Assembly (NCBI GenBank): GCA_020161935.1
Contig: JAIUNI010000001.1
Coordinates: 1,488,001-1,552,000, forward strand
DNA: 64,000 nt
Source of the DNA: Chloroflexota bacterium
GTDB lineage: Bacteria; Chloroflexota; Anaerolineae; Aggregatilineales; Phototrophicaceae
Direction of reading: 5' to 3'
Position numbers and translations under genes: made by a program. The notes below the pieces were generated by a model. That model had not been told where the DNA came from and did not search any database. It was given only the letters and a program-made list of their open reading frames with translations. This document shows positions 1-8,163 of the stretch, piece by piece. The first letter of the stretch is position 1. Every line of letters begins with the position of its first letter.

Positions 1-338
1 AGTGCCAGCCCGACAATCATCTGTCCGGCGACCGTCACAATGGCGTATCCGGCAGTGTTCCGCATGGCGAGCCAGAATGTTTTATCGGCAAACGCCTCTT
101 GATAATTAGCCAGCCCGACAAACTCACTAACTTGGCCGGGCATAATCTTCCAGTCAAAGAAACTGATATACAGTTGGTAAATGAGTGGGTAAACCGTCCA
201 TAAGAAATAGAGCAGCAAACCCGGAATAAGGAACAGGTACGGCACATACGTCCGGTAATAGGGCTTTGCGCGGTCTTCCGACCGTTTTCGTGAAACAGGC
301 GCGGCGTTTGAGTGGGACTGAGCCAGATTGATACTCAT
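1..338 (-). CDS. Sugar ABC transporter permease, MalF/UgpA type (CUT1), cut by window edge
   Basis: This is the N-terminal 112 codons of an inner-membrane permease; the rest lies left of the window. The protein starts MSINLAQSHSNAAP, has a basic stretch (SRKRSEDRAKPYYR), and then a first membrane helix (YVPYLFLIPGLLLYFLWTVY). This is followed by the family pattern YPLIYQLYISFFDW...FVGLANYQEAF, typical of MalF-like subunits. A second helix begins near NTAGYAIVTVAGQMIVG. The ATG is preceded by GAGGTG at good spacing. It lies 72 bp downstream of the binding-protein gene and is co-directional, so both belong to one CUT1 importer. The MalG-like partner would be further left. No MalK-type ATPase is seen, as usual where a shared ATPase energises several CUT1 systems. 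Confidence 0.93.
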   Translation of the reverse strand, partial: MSINLAQSHSNAAPVSRKRSEDRAKPYYRTYVPYLFLIPGLLLYFLWTVYPLIYQLYISFFDWKIMPGQVSEFVGLANYQEAFADKTFWLAMRNTAGYAIVTVAGQMIVGLA

Positions 339-367
339 AGTGAAAGCACCTCTTCTGCAAATCAAAT

Positions 368-398
368 GGAGCGGCTTACCGCAAGTGTAAGCCACTCC
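368..398 (-). terminator. Intercistronic hairpin after binding-protein gene
   Basis: The arms GGAGCGGCTTAC and GTAAGCCACTCC pair over 12 positions with one mismatch around a 7-nt loop. They sit between the binding-protein stop and the permease start. There is no U-tract, so partial attenuation or 3' mRNA protection is more likely than full termination. Confidence 0.6.
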
Positions 399-410
399 AC
401 TAGAATGGGT

Positions 411-1649
411 TTAGCTTTCAGCCAATATTGCGTCGATTTCCTCTGCGGCGGCATCCATCGCTTCTTGCGCCGTCATCTCACCACGCAGCGCGAATTGTGC
501 CGCGTCGTTCAACACACCTTCAATCTCGGTGTAACGTGGGTGCGGGGTACGGGCGCGGGCGGTTTGGAGCTGCTCAAGGAAAATGCCGTAGTAAGGATGG
601 TCGGTGAAGTATTCATTTTCTAGCAGGGAGGTCAAAACGGTTAGCTGCCCTACCTTCGACATTTCCAACTGGTAGGCTTCGCTCTGGGTAAAGCGCAGGA
701 ATTCCATCGCTTCTTCGGGATGCTTTGTGCCAGCCCCGATGACGATATTCTCACCACCAACAACTGAAATATGTCCGCCCTCACCAGCGGGCATCAAAGC
801 TGCGCCAATTTCGAAGTCAGGGTATTGACCTTCTGCCGAAGGATACAACCACGGGCCTTCCAACATCGAGGCAATCGTACCGCCGAAGTAACCACCCCAT
901 GTGTCAATCCCACTGCCGACAAACCCGTCGGAGAAGCAGCCGCTGTCGATCATCTCATGCAGGAAATCAATCGCCGCAACTGTCTTTTCGCCGTTGACGT
1001 AACCGGTCGAAGTTGTGATCGCTTCATCGGTAATGTCGCCACCAAAGCTCCAAATCCACGGCAGCAGATTCCAACCGGATGTACCACCATCGCTGAATAC
1101 GAACGCACTTTCGCCCGTCGCCTTCACCGCTTCGCATTGGGCACGTAGTTCGTCAATCGTTTCTGCTGGCTTCTCAATACCGGCCTTCGCCAACAACTCC
1201 GGGTTGTAAATGTAGACGCGGGTGTTTGTATCCAGCGGCAGCCCATAATACGCGCCATCATATGCATTCGTGGAGAGAGGCCCCGGGAATACAGCGGCTG
1301 CCAATTCATCGAAGTCCGGCATGTTCTCGCTGAGGTTCATCAGCACACCTTGTTCAGCGAATTCCGGCGACCAAATGATGTCCAAGCGCACCAGATCAGG
1401 GCCTTCGCCGCCCGCCGCCGAAGTCAGCAGTGCCTGACGGAAACCGTCGTAGGGATAGGGAACCGACTGCACCTTGATATTGGGATGGTCGGCTTCGAAC
1501 TGCGGAATCAGGGTATCGACGAGCGTTTGGTTTTCCGGCGAGACTTCGTTGTAGGTGTGCCAAAAAGTAATGGTAACGGGTTCTTGTGCAAGGCTAACCT
1601 GCACCAGACCGAGCATAAGTAGGCCGATAAGAAGAAACTTTGTTTTCAT
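411..1649 (-). CDS. Extracellular sugar-binding protein of a CUT1 ABC transporter (SBP family 1)
   Basis: This 412-aa secreted solute-binding protein captures a sugar or oligosaccharide for the adjacent permease. Residues 1-21 form a clean signal peptide (K-rich start, LLIGLLMLGLVQVSLAQ). No lipobox cysteine is visible, so it may be anchored differently or be free. After it come ITFWHTYNEVSPEN and the family-1 pattern 'IPQFEADHPNIKVQSV', then GPDLVRLDIIWSPEFAEQGVLMNLS. The C-terminal half has the usual 'ASMLEGPWLYPSAEG' and 'PEEAMEFLRFTQSEAYQLEMSK' segments. Length is normal. The gene is first in the operon, with the LacI-type operator at 1728-1745 directly upstream and a hairpin downstream. 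The substrate cannot be assigned from sequence alone. Confidence 0.95.
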   Translation of the reverse strand: MKTKFLLIGLLMLGLVQVSLAQEPVTITFWHTYNEVSPENQTLVDTLIPQFEADHPNIKVQSVPYPYDGFRQALLTSAAGGEGPDLVRLDIIWSPEFAEQGVLMNLSENMPDFDELAAAVFPGPLSTNAYDGAYYGLPLDTNTRVYIYNPELLAKAGIEKPAETIDELRAQCEAVKATGESAFVFSDGGTSGWNLLPWIWSFGGDITDEAITTSTGYVNGEKTVAAIDFLHEMIDSGCFSDGFVGSGIDTWGGYFGGTIASMLEGPWLYPSAEGQYPDFEIGAALMPAGEGGHISVVGGENIVIGAGTKHPEEAMEFLRFTQSEAYQLEMSKVGQLTVLTSLLENEYFTDHPYYGIFLEQLQTARARTPHPRYTEIEGVLNDAAQFALRGEMTAQEAMDAAAEEIDAILAES

Positions 1650-1727
1650 GCTGTACTCCTAAATTTATTCAAAACTGCTGTACTAGACGGCGATAAAAGT
1701 TTGTCACTGACTACCGATCACCTCCTA

Positions 1728-1745
1728 AATTGAACCGCTTCAATT
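1728..1745. promoter_or_regulatory. LacI-type operator upstream of the binding-protein gene
   Basis: AATTGAACCGCTTCAATT is an inverted repeat (TTGAA-CCGC-TTCAA). Its core matches the perfect palindrome in front of the neighbouring lacI-family gene at one-base difference. It lies 79 bp upstream of the binding-protein start, where repressor binding would block transcription of the transporter operon. Confidence 0.75.
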
Positions 1746-1758
1746 CGCGGGTAAATTT

Positions 1759-2787
1759 TTAAGGGGCAGCACCGCTGGACTGCCGGACGTGCAATTCAGG
1801 CGCAAATAATTTTGCGCCTAAAGCATCGGTATTCTCACGATTGATAATTGCCAGCAGCAAATTGAAAAGCGCTTTACCGATGGTTTGTATGGGCTGACTC
1901 ACGGTTGTGAGCGCCGGGTGGCTGTAACGAGCGAGTGGAATATCATCAAACCCCACGACCGATATATCTTTGCCCACCGTCAATCTGCGCGCCTGTATCG
2001 CTCGCATCGCACCAAAGGCCATCCGGTCGTTGTTGCAAATAATCGCGGTCGGCGCGTTTGGTTGATCGAGGAAAAAGTGCGTACCCAACTGCCCTGACTT
2101 CTCACTGAAATCACCTTCATACGTCAGCGAAGGGTCAAATGGCAAATGTGCTGCTTCCATCCCGCGTATAAAACCTTCCCAACGCTGCCGTGCCAGATAC
2201 TGTTCGTGCGGCGGCGAGATGTAACCGATACGTCGGTGACCGAGTTCGGTGAGATGCTGAACCGCCAACTCAATCCCATACGCGCTGTCTAAATCAATCC
2301 AGTTAGGGGTTTCCTGCGGGTCAAGCCGTCCAAAAGTGACGAATGGGAACACTTGTTGTTGTAAAAATGCGATACGCGGGTCATTTTCGCGCAGAGCAAA
2401 CAGGATCAGCCCATCAATTTGGCGGCTGTTTACGAGCTGCTTGTACAAATCCGTCTCGCGCGACCCAACCGGAATCGTCCAAAAGGTTAGGCCGATGCCG
2501 CTGTCCATAGCAGCGTTGGTAATACCGTCAATCAGGTCAAGCACAATCGGGTCAGTTTCAATGCGGTTCTGCTGTGGCCGGATTTCGCTGCGGATCATGC
2601 CAATCGTGTTCGTTCGCTGGGTGCTCAGGCTGCGGGCTGCCGCTGTCGGATGAAACTTCAATACTTCAATGGCTGCTAACACTCGTTGACGTGTTTCCGC
2701 TTTGACCAACGAGCTGCCGTTAAGGACATTAGATACAGTCCCCACAGACACTTTAGCATATTGAGCCACATCACGAATGGTTGCCAT
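1759..2787 (-). CDS. LacI-family transcriptional regulator
   Basis: This 342-aa DNA-binding repressor probably responds to the sugar carried by the adjacent CUT1 transporter. The N-terminal helix-turn-helix reads ATIRDVAQYAKVSVGTVSNVLNG, with the hinge helix PTAAARSLSTQRTNTIG following. Residues 60-340 form a periplasmic-binding-protein-like sensor with the family signatures TAIICNNDRMAFGAMRAIQ and ISVVGFDDIPLARYSHPALTTV. I chose the ATG at 2787 over an in-frame GTG at 2796 because the protein then starts at the conserved MATIRDVA. It is transcribed in the same direction as the transporter. A perfect operator palindrome lies 12 bp in front of its own start, and a near-copy precedes the transporter, so autoregulation plus operon control is the likely scheme. 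Confidence 0.95.
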   Translation of the reverse strand: MATIRDVAQYAKVSVGTVSNVLNGSSLVKAETRQRVLAAIEVLKFHPTAAARSLSTQRTNTIGMIRSEIRPQQNRIETDPIVLDLIDGITNAAMDSGIGLTFWTIPVGSRETDLYKQLVNSRQIDGLILFALRENDPRIAFLQQQVFPFVTFGRLDPQETPNWIDLDSAYGIELAVQHLTELGHRRIGYISPPHEQYLARQRWEGFIRGMEAAHLPFDPSLTYEGDFSEKSGQLGTHFFLDQPNAPTAIICNNDRMAFGAMRAIQARRLTVGKDISVVGFDDIPLARYSHPALTTVSQPIQTIGKALFNLLLAIINRENTDALGAKLFAPELHVRQSSGAAP

Positions 2788-2798
2788 TATTCGCACTC

Positions 2799-2818
2799 TT
2801 ATTGAACCGGTTCAATAA
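2799..2818. promoter_or_regulatory. LacI-type operator, autoregulatory copy
   Basis: TTATTGAACCGGTTCAATAA is a perfect 20-bp palindrome with the central CG of LacI-family sites. It lies immediately upstream of the regulator start codon. Together with 1728-1745 it defines the likely binding motif TTGAACCGSTTCAA. Confidence 0.8.
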
Positions 2819-2974
2819 GAGTAAAACATAAAGTAGGCAATTTGTCAACGCATTACTTAAATGACCGCAAGGCTTGAATTTGAGATTTCGTGAAACCTGT
2901 ACATCTGATCACAAACATACGTGTCATTACTTACGCTAGTTAATCTAGTAGTAGGGATGCTTCCTGTATACTAG

Positions 2975-3424
2975 TAACGTGAGTTATGGATAAACAGCTT
3001 CCTCCAAACGCCGAAACTGAGCAAGATCGAGAGAGGATTTCTTGGCTTGATGGGTATAAGCAAACAAGCCAGAAACCAAATTGACTAAGAAATGAATTGG
3101 ACTACGATGGCGCGAATGCTCAATCTGAGAGAGATTCTTGAGCTGGTCGTAGTAGGCTTTGAAGGTTCGATAGTGACTTTGGTGAAAATGGATCATGATT
3201 GTCAACGCTTCACTATCGCTCAATTGCCCGGCTCGTTGTCGTTGAGCCGTCCCACTCGGCAGTAAGTGTCCACCTTGCGCTTCGTCCACTCTTTTGCAGA
3301 AATCATCGACAGCGCAGTACAGTTCCAGTAAACTCATTTTGGATGCCTCTTCAGTTTGGTTTCGTCACCCGAGAGATTACTTCATCTCTCCCTTTGAGGC
3401 ATCCCTTATCCATAACTCACGTTA
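2975..3424 (-). mobile_element. Internally deleted IS982-family element (MITE-like)
   Basis: A 450-bp element is bounded by perfect 19-bp inverted repeats, TAACGTGAGTTATGGATAA at about 2975-2993 and its complement at 3406-3424. The left coordinates are good to about one base. Inside is one ORF joining the N-terminal and C-terminal ends of an IS982 transposase. I see no clear target-site duplication. Lacking a catalytic core it could move only with transposase supplied in trans. Confidence 0.85.
2984..3337 (-). pseudogene. IS982-family transposase with in-frame deletion of the catalytic core
   Basis: This is a 117-aa open frame where the family has roughly 290 residues. Residues 1-66 match the family's N-terminus (LYCAVDDFC..., LSDSEALTIMIHFHQSHYRTFKAYY). 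It then jumps directly to the family's C-terminus (LKNLSQIEHSRHRSP, HFLVNLVSGLFAY). The intervening DDE region of about 170 residues is absent, without a frameshift or stop. The stop codon lies inside the left terminal repeat. The fused product cannot catalyse transposition. It could in principle be a DNA-binding or dominant-negative fragment, but nothing shows it is expressed. Confidence 0.88.
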
Positions 3425-3497
3425 GGTAGTATTTTTCTCACAACTAGTCTACATCTTCAGGATGGAAGATCTGAGCCGAACACAGACCACTGTTTCA

Positions 3498-4172
3498 TCA
3501 AGGCAGGCTAATATTGGCCTTTTTGGCATTCGCCACAAGCTGTAAGTAACGTTGGGTTTGAGTTGTAATCCAACCAACCCCATGCTGGGCAACCTGTTCA
3601 GCATCAAAGAAATTACGCATTCCCGAAACGGCACAAGCTCCTGCACGAATGAATTCACCTGCCGTTTCCAAACTGATGCCACCTGACGGAATCAAGTTGA
3701 CTTCGGGATAAACCATTTTGAGGTTGGTCATATAGGAAGGCCCACCCAAAGCCGCAGGGAAAATCTTCACCATATCCGCTCCTGCACGCATAACCGTGAA
3801 CACCTCGGTAGCAGTAAATGCGCCCGAATAACAAGCAACACGATAGCGATTGGCAATATCAATGACCTCTGGAACGACCGCAGGCGATACCAAAATACGC
3901 GCCCCGGCTTTGATAGCATCCAAAGCACTGGCAGCATCTAGGCAAGTACCAGCAGCCAAATAGAGTTTATCGCCAAAGGCAGCAGAAATAGCCCGAAAGT
4001 TTTCCAATACGCCGGGGGTCGTCATCGTGATTTCAATCACTCTTGCCCCACCATCATACATGGCTTGGGCATACGGCAGCATATCAGTCGGCTGCTTCAG
4101 CTTCATAGCGGGCAGGATTCCGGTCGATTTAGTCAGGTAAACAGCTTCTTCGCGGCGGCTCATATCATGCAT
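3498..4172 (-). CDS. eda: 2-dehydro-3-deoxy-phosphogluconate/galactonate aldolase (KDPG-type)
   Basis: This 224-aa class I aldolase splits KDPG or KDPGal into pyruvate and glyceraldehyde 3-phosphate, the final step of the pathway in this operon. The Schiff-base lysine is K136 in GADMVKIFPAALGG. The general base is E47 in GARVIEITM. The phosphate-binding tail SGGIS and GACAVSGM is present near residues 172-190. Length and residue spacing match bacterial Eda closely. The loop usually reading PG(V/A)xTPSE is CYSGAFTATE here, a modest divergence seen in Eda-like aldolases of uncertain specificity. The start lies 3 nt after the kinase stop, so it is translationally close-coupled. It is the last gene of the leftward operon. 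Whether it prefers gluco or galacto substrate is not decidable here. Confidence 0.9.
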   Translation of the reverse strand: MHDMSRREEAVYLTKSTGILPAMKLKQPTDMLPYAQAMYDGGARVIEITMTTPGVLENFRAISAAFGDKLYLAAGTCLDAASALDAIKAGARILVSPAVVPEVIDIANRYRVACYSGAFTATEVFTVMRAGADMVKIFPAALGGPSYMTNLKMVYPEVNLIPSGGISLETAGEFIRAGACAVSGMRNFFDAEQVAQHGVGWITTQTQRYLQLVANAKKANISLP

Positions 4173-4175
4173 GGT

Positions 4176-5159
4176 TTATCGCTTTACTCGTAAATCAATA
4201 TTTTCTTTTAGTAAGAGGAGAACTTCGGCAGCGGTGAATTGAGCAACATCGCCTTCAATAGTATGGGCTAAAGCACAAGCGGCGTTACCAAAATCCAAAG
4301 CGAACTGCGGCGTGTCATCAAGGTAGCCATAAAGTAAACCGGCAAAGAACGCATCACCCGTCCCGAAACGATCCACAACGTCAAATTCGTAGCGGCGGCC
4401 TGTGAGTACTTGACCATCGTAGAGCGCCTTACTGCTCCACGCGCCTTGCAGCACACCCATAATTTCGCGATGTGTTAAGCAAATCAGTTTGTGTCCGAAG
4501 CTATCATGATAGGCTTGCATGATATCAGCGTCGCTACCAGTGAAACCGAAAACGGCTTCTGATACTGAACGGCTGGTGACAACAATATCAACCAATGGAA
4601 GCAGGGTTTTCCAGCACTCTAAAGCAGTGGCTTCCGTCCAGAGGTGTTCGCGGTAGTTGACATCAAAAGATGTAACGCAACCCGCATCTCTGGCAGCTTG
4701 GAGGTAGGCTGTGGTGGCCTCACGGCAGCCGGTGCTTAAACCGGGGACGATTCCATCAGTGTGGGCAATACGGGTTTGAGCCGCCAGCGCTGACCAATCA
4801 AAATCATCAACAGTTATCGTACTGGCAGCGCTTCCACGTCGATCAAAAATGGTCACACCAACACGCGGAGTTGCGGTAAACTCCAAGAAGTTCATACCCA
4901 TACGTGTGTTCGGAACCCGTTTAACATGGCTCATATCCACACCATAGGCAGCACAGCTATCGTAAGCTAAAACACCCAATTCGTTATCCGGCAGCTTAGA
5001 AATAAAGGCGGATTTCTTGCCAAGACGTGCTATATTCGCAGCAATATTTAACTGCGCTCCGGCAACCTCAACATCCAAGCTGCGGGTTCGCCGTAAACGT
5101 TCAAATTTAGGTGGGGCGAGGCGCAACATAACTTCACCCAAGCTAATCAAATCGTACAT
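4176..5159 (-). CDS. kdgK: Sugar kinase, PfkB family (2-dehydro-3-deoxygluconokinase type)
   Basis: This 327-aa cytoplasmic kinase is expected to phosphorylate 2-keto-3-deoxy-gluconate/galactonate at C6 using ATP. The N-terminus ISLGEVMLRLAPP and the first PfkB signature region 'VAGAQLNIAANIARLGKKSAFISKLPDNELG' are clear. The catalytic second signature is VVDRFGTGDAFFAGLLYGYL, carrying the GTGD anion hole and catalytic aspartate near residue 267. The 'FDVNYREHLW' strand is typical of KDG kinases. It sits between a class II aldolase (3 bp upstream) and the KDPG-type aldolase (3 bp downstream), exactly where a semi-phosphorylative Entner-Doudoroff kinase is expected. PfkB members are promiscuous, so substrate is assigned mainly by context. 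Confidence 0.88.
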   Translation of the reverse strand: MYDLISLGEVMLRLAPPKFERLRRTRSLDVEVAGAQLNIAANIARLGKKSAFISKLPDNELGVLAYDSCAAYGVDMSHVKRVPNTRMGMNFLEFTATPRVGVTIFDRRGSAASTITVDDFDWSALAAQTRIAHTDGIVPGLSTGCREATTAYLQAARDAGCVTSFDVNYREHLWTEATALECWKTLLPLVDIVVTSRSVSEAVFGFTGSDADIMQAYHDSFGHKLICLTHREIMGVLQGAWSSKALYDGQVLTGRRYEFDVVDRFGTGDAFFAGLLYGYLDDTPQFALDFGNAACALAHTIEGDVAQFTAAEVLLLLKENIDLRVKR

Positions 5160-5162
5160 GGG

Positions 5163-5831
5163 TTAATGTCCTCCATCGTGATCAGCCGTAGTACCGTATT
5201 TGTACAACCACCGATCACGCTCGCTTCGAACGTGTGTACTCGGGATCGGTACTGGTGTACTGATAGCACGAGTCATGAGATACATTTGGCAGACGCGCTC
5301 GACAATTTGTGCAACAAATAGGCTTTCGTCTACAGTACGGCCACAAGCAACCACACCATGATTGGCAAGCAGCACACCGTTACTGTCACCAATGGTACCC
5401 GCCACAGCATGGCCGAGTTCTTCATGGCTACCGGCAGGCACATACGGCGCACAACGAATTGCATCCCCTACAACCTGCGACTGTTCTTCAACAATAACCG
5501 GCACAGTTTCATGCAAGCAAGATAAGGCCGTTGCATAAAAGGAATGGGTATGCAGAACAGCACCTACATCAGGGCGTGCCAAGTAAATGAGGCGGTGAAC
5601 GTCAGTTTCTGATGAGGGCAAACGATGTCCATCCAGTTTAGCCCCATCATCAGCGACAGTCACCATATCATCAGGCGTGATGGTGTGATAATCAACCCGG
5701 CTGGGTGTCACAATCAACCCTCCCGGTATGCGTGCCGAGGCATTGCCATAAGTGCCGATAACATAGCCCAGAGCTTCCAAGCGCAAACAGGCATCGATAA
5801 CAGCTTGTTTCAGTTCCCGATACTCGGTCAT
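5163..5831 (-). CDS. Class II aldolase/adducin-family protein (FucA/AraD-like)
   Basis: This 222-aa zinc-dependent aldolase or epimerase belongs to the FucA/AraD fold. The metal-binding set is complete: E75 in SSETDVH, H94 and H96 in AVLHTHSFYA, and H158 in LLANHGVVA. The phosphate-loop residues GNASARIPGGLIVTPS near 29-44 are also typical. Length equals the family norm. The start overlaps the dehydratase stop by four bases (ATGA), so it is translationally coupled. Its role is unclear because the operon already carries a KDPG-type aldolase. It could cleave a phosphorylated side product, or act on a non-phosphorylated ketodeoxy acid or a different sugar entering through the same transporter. 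Confidence 0.88.
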   Translation of the reverse strand: MTEYRELKQAVIDACLRLEALGYVIGTYGNASARIPGGLIVTPSRVDYHTITPDDMVTVADDGAKLDGHRLPSSETDVHRLIYLARPDVGAVLHTHSFYATALSCLHETVPVIVEEQSQVVGDAIRCAPYVPAGSHEELGHAVAGTIGDSNGVLLANHGVVACGRTVDESLFVAQIVERVCQMYLMTRAISTPVPIPSTHVRSERDRWLYKYGTTADHDGGH

Positions 5832-6988
5832 ATTTTTTTGTCCTGAGTAAAATCAGTTATCCACTCACCATCCCACAAACTTGGAAAGGGGTTTTGAATA
5901 TAGGGATGTTGAGCAATCGCATCATCATCCAATTCCAACCCTAATCCCGGTTTATCATCCATAAAAAATTCACCATTCCGAATCGGGTTCCAACCACGCA
6001 CCAAATCATTACGCCACGGCACATCAAACTCGGCAAAAGATTCTTGAACCATGAAATTAGGTGAACTAACATCAAGATGTAGCGCGGCAGCCAGTGAGAC
6101 AGGCCCGACTGAACAATGAGGGGCAAAACGCATATCCTGCGCCGCCGCCATCGCAGCGATTTTCTTGCTAATGCCAATACCACCACAATGAGCAACATCC
6201 ATCTGTACCACGTCTGCAGCCCGTAGAGTGGTCAGTCGGTAAAAGTCCGCAAGGGTGTAGAGGCGCTCACCTGCCGCAATAGGACTGCGAGCCTGACACT
6301 TGACTTCAGCCAACAAATCCAGATTTTCTGGCGCTACTGGCTCTTCACACCACGCAGGCTTAAAACGTTCCAATTCGCGCATCATGAGTATCGCCTCACC
6401 TACTGACAGCCTACCGTGAAATTCAATCATGAGATCAACAGCAGGGCCAACCGCTTCGCGTACAGCAGCGACAATAGCAATGGCAGATTCGCGTTCAACC
6501 GCGCCTAAATCTTTCCACGCAGTACCAAAAGGGTCGAACTTCAAGCCTCTATAACCTCGCCCAACAGCTTCCTGTGCACGTTCGGCAAACTCAGATGGGG
6601 TATGTGCGCCCCCATACCATCCATTAGCATAGGCAGGTATGCGACGATGATATCGACCGCCGATCAATTTATAAACTGGCTGACCACACGCTTTGCCGAT
6701 AATATCCCACATGGCAATTTCGACACCGCTAATAGCCGTCATGACAGTCGAGCCGCCCTGATATTGATCACGAATCATGTTGCCGACTACACGCTCAATG
6801 TCAAAGGGATCGTACCCCAAGACACGCCCTTCAACCCATTCGTGAGCAACAGTTTGCACCGTTCTTTCCTGCCACTCAAGGCTAGCTTCACCGATGCCAG
6901 TCAACCCCGTGTCCGTATGCAACCGAATGAACAGGTAATTACGCAAACCTGCATTTGCCATCAGTGTTTCAAAGCGTGTGATTTTCAT
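5828..6988 (-). CDS. Sugar-acid dehydratase of the enolase superfamily (gluconate/galactonate type)
   Basis: This 386-aa dehydratase converts an aldonate to its 2-keto-3-deoxy acid using Mg2+. The N-terminal capping domain is followed by a TIM barrel. K150 lies in GLKFDPFG. The metal ligands are E189 (IEFHGR), E215/216 (CEEPV) and E241 (AAGERL), with H191 and H291 (APHCSVGP) as likely acid/base residues. The patterns YANGWYGG, KFDPFG, IExHGR and RNDLVRG resemble the archaeal gluconate/galactonate dehydratase group more than E. coli DgoD, which has Asp at the first metal position. Its ATG overlaps the upstream stop (TGATG). It feeds the downstream kinase and KDPG-type aldolase. The exact aldonate (gluconate, galactonate, arabinonate or fuconate) is not fixed by sequence. 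Confidence 0.9.
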   Translation of the reverse strand: MKITRFETLMANAGLRNYLFIRLHTDTGLTGIGEASLEWQERTVQTVAHEWVEGRVLGYDPFDIERVVGNMIRDQYQGGSTVMTAISGVEIAMWDIIGKACGQPVYKLIGGRYHRRIPAYANGWYGGAHTPSEFAERAQEAVGRGYRGLKFDPFGTAWKDLGAVERESAIAIVAAVREAVGPAVDLMIEFHGRLSVGEAILMMRELERFKPAWCEEPVAPENLDLLAEVKCQARSPIAAGERLYTLADFYRLTTLRAADVVQMDVAHCGGIGISKKIAAMAAAQDMRFAPHCSVGPVSLAAALHLDVSSPNFMVQESFAEFDVPWRNDLVRGWNPIRNGEFFMDDKPGLGLELDDDAIAQHPYIQNPFPSLWDGEWITDFTQDKKI

Positions 6989-8115
6989 CAGCGACTTTCC
7001 ACTTCGGTTTCAGCGAGGAGTTTTTCCACACGCTGGCGGAAAGATTGAATACTTTGCTCACCATTCAACACACCCACTTCTAGGTCATAAACTCTCTTTT
7101 CGCCGGGCTGGAGGGTAATTAACTGCCCAAGATTACGAGCAATTTCTCGCCCGAAAGTATTGGTGCAAGGTTCAATGCCGACTGCATACTGCCCTTCACC
7201 CATCATGCGCCATTCTAGATATTGTGGCATCTGGCGCTTATTGTAAACAACATAGACACCGAAACCACTCGGATTAACAATACCGACAGGAACACTACCA
7301 TCAGCTTCTGCATTCATATCTAACTCAAAACCCTGTAACTGCCAATTTTTCTGCGGGGCGATAAATTGGCGATAGGTACTGATGTCACTACTGGGCAACC
7401 CATCTGGAACTGAAGGCGGCCTAGACACGGGTGCAATCAGTTGTGAGCCTTCATCAACGACGGGAAAGCCAATATTAATGTGATACAACAGCATATGTTC
7501 TGTGGGTAAGAAACCGGCATTTTCGATCTCATCATGCATAAAAAAGCGTGACTCACCCAAACGTGCAGTGTAGCGGCGCGTCAGCACAAGATTTTCGCCG
7601 TAAGCCTGTGCCTGTACCACACGCCCTTCGGCTTCAAGGATACATTCATCGCCTTCCCACCGTTCGCCATAACGCATTAACTGCCCGGGAATCATTGCCA
7701 TTCGGTCATGAACACCGTAAGTTTCTTTTGCGCGCGCCGGAAAATGATAACGGGACACATCAGCCGTTTCAGGATTACCGATATGTACCATACCCGCCGA
7801 GGTGTTGAAGCCACCGAGAGCCGTCCGCAGCCAGCCAAAATCATTTTGTTGTTCAAAGTACCACGGGCCGGGGAGCATAGTAGCCGGTATCCATGCGAGG
7901 GATTGGCCTTGATATTCGCAATAGCCGACATCCATACCGCGTTCAATAGCAACCTTGAAATTTAGGCCGGTTCCAGTGCGAAACTCAAGGTAACGTACAC
8001 CGCGAGCTACACCATCCTCGCTAGCAAGTAACTGCACCCCGCCAATCTGCGAAAGGTGTCCAACACGGCGCATGAGTTCGCCACGTGTGTAGTGTTTCCC
8101 AAACAAGAATGGCAT
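6988..8115 (-). CDS. DUF4432 aldose-1-epimerase-like protein
   Basis: This 375-aa cytosolic protein of the galactose-mutarotase-like fold is recognised by the DUF4432 pattern: a GVRYLEFRTGTGLNFKVAIERGMDV block near residues 40-65, ALGGFNTSAGMVHIGNPE around 100, and YGVHDRMAMIPGQL with a candidate catalytic histidine near 137. Further on are LLYHINIGFPVVDEGSQL and the C-terminal EWRMMGEGQYAVGIEPCTN, where E in GIEPC corresponds to the usual catalytic glutamate. Family members are thought to interconvert anomers or act on related hexoses. Next to a sugar dehydrogenase and an aldonate dehydratase, a role in presenting the correct anomer to the dehydrogenase fits. That role is inference. Confidence 0.85.
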   Translation of the reverse strand: MPFLFGKHYTRGELMRRVGHLSQIGGVQLLASEDGVARGVRYLEFRTGTGLNFKVAIERGMDVGYCEYQGQSLAWIPATMLPGPWYFEQQNDFGWLRTALGGFNTSAGMVHIGNPETADVSRYHFPARAKETYGVHDRMAMIPGQLMRYGERWEGDECILEAEGRVVQAQAYGENLVLTRRYTARLGESRFFMHDEIENAGFLPTEHMLLYHINIGFPVVDEGSQLIAPVSRPPSVPDGLPSSDISTYRQFIAPQKNWQLQGFELDMNAEADGSVPVGIVNPSGFGVYVVYNKRQMPQYLEWRMMGEGQYAVGIEPCTNTFGREIARNLGQLITLQPGEKRVYDLEVGVLNGEQSIQSFRQRVEKLLAETEVESR

Positions 8116-8163
8116 ATCGTTGGCTCCTTCATGCCATGAAGTTAATAAGTAAATAGCAAGTGG

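Noticed and set aside
2975..3424. Target-site duplication around the IS982 derivative.
   Set aside because: Flanks (ACTAG on the left, GGTAG on the right) do not match over any length that would be convincing.
5828..6988. Glu instead of Asp at the first metal position of the dehydratase looked like a lost active-site residue.
   Set aside because: IExHGR with Glu is normal in the gluconate/galactonate dehydratase group, which the rest of the sequence also resembles; compared with E. coli DgoD only it would look odd.
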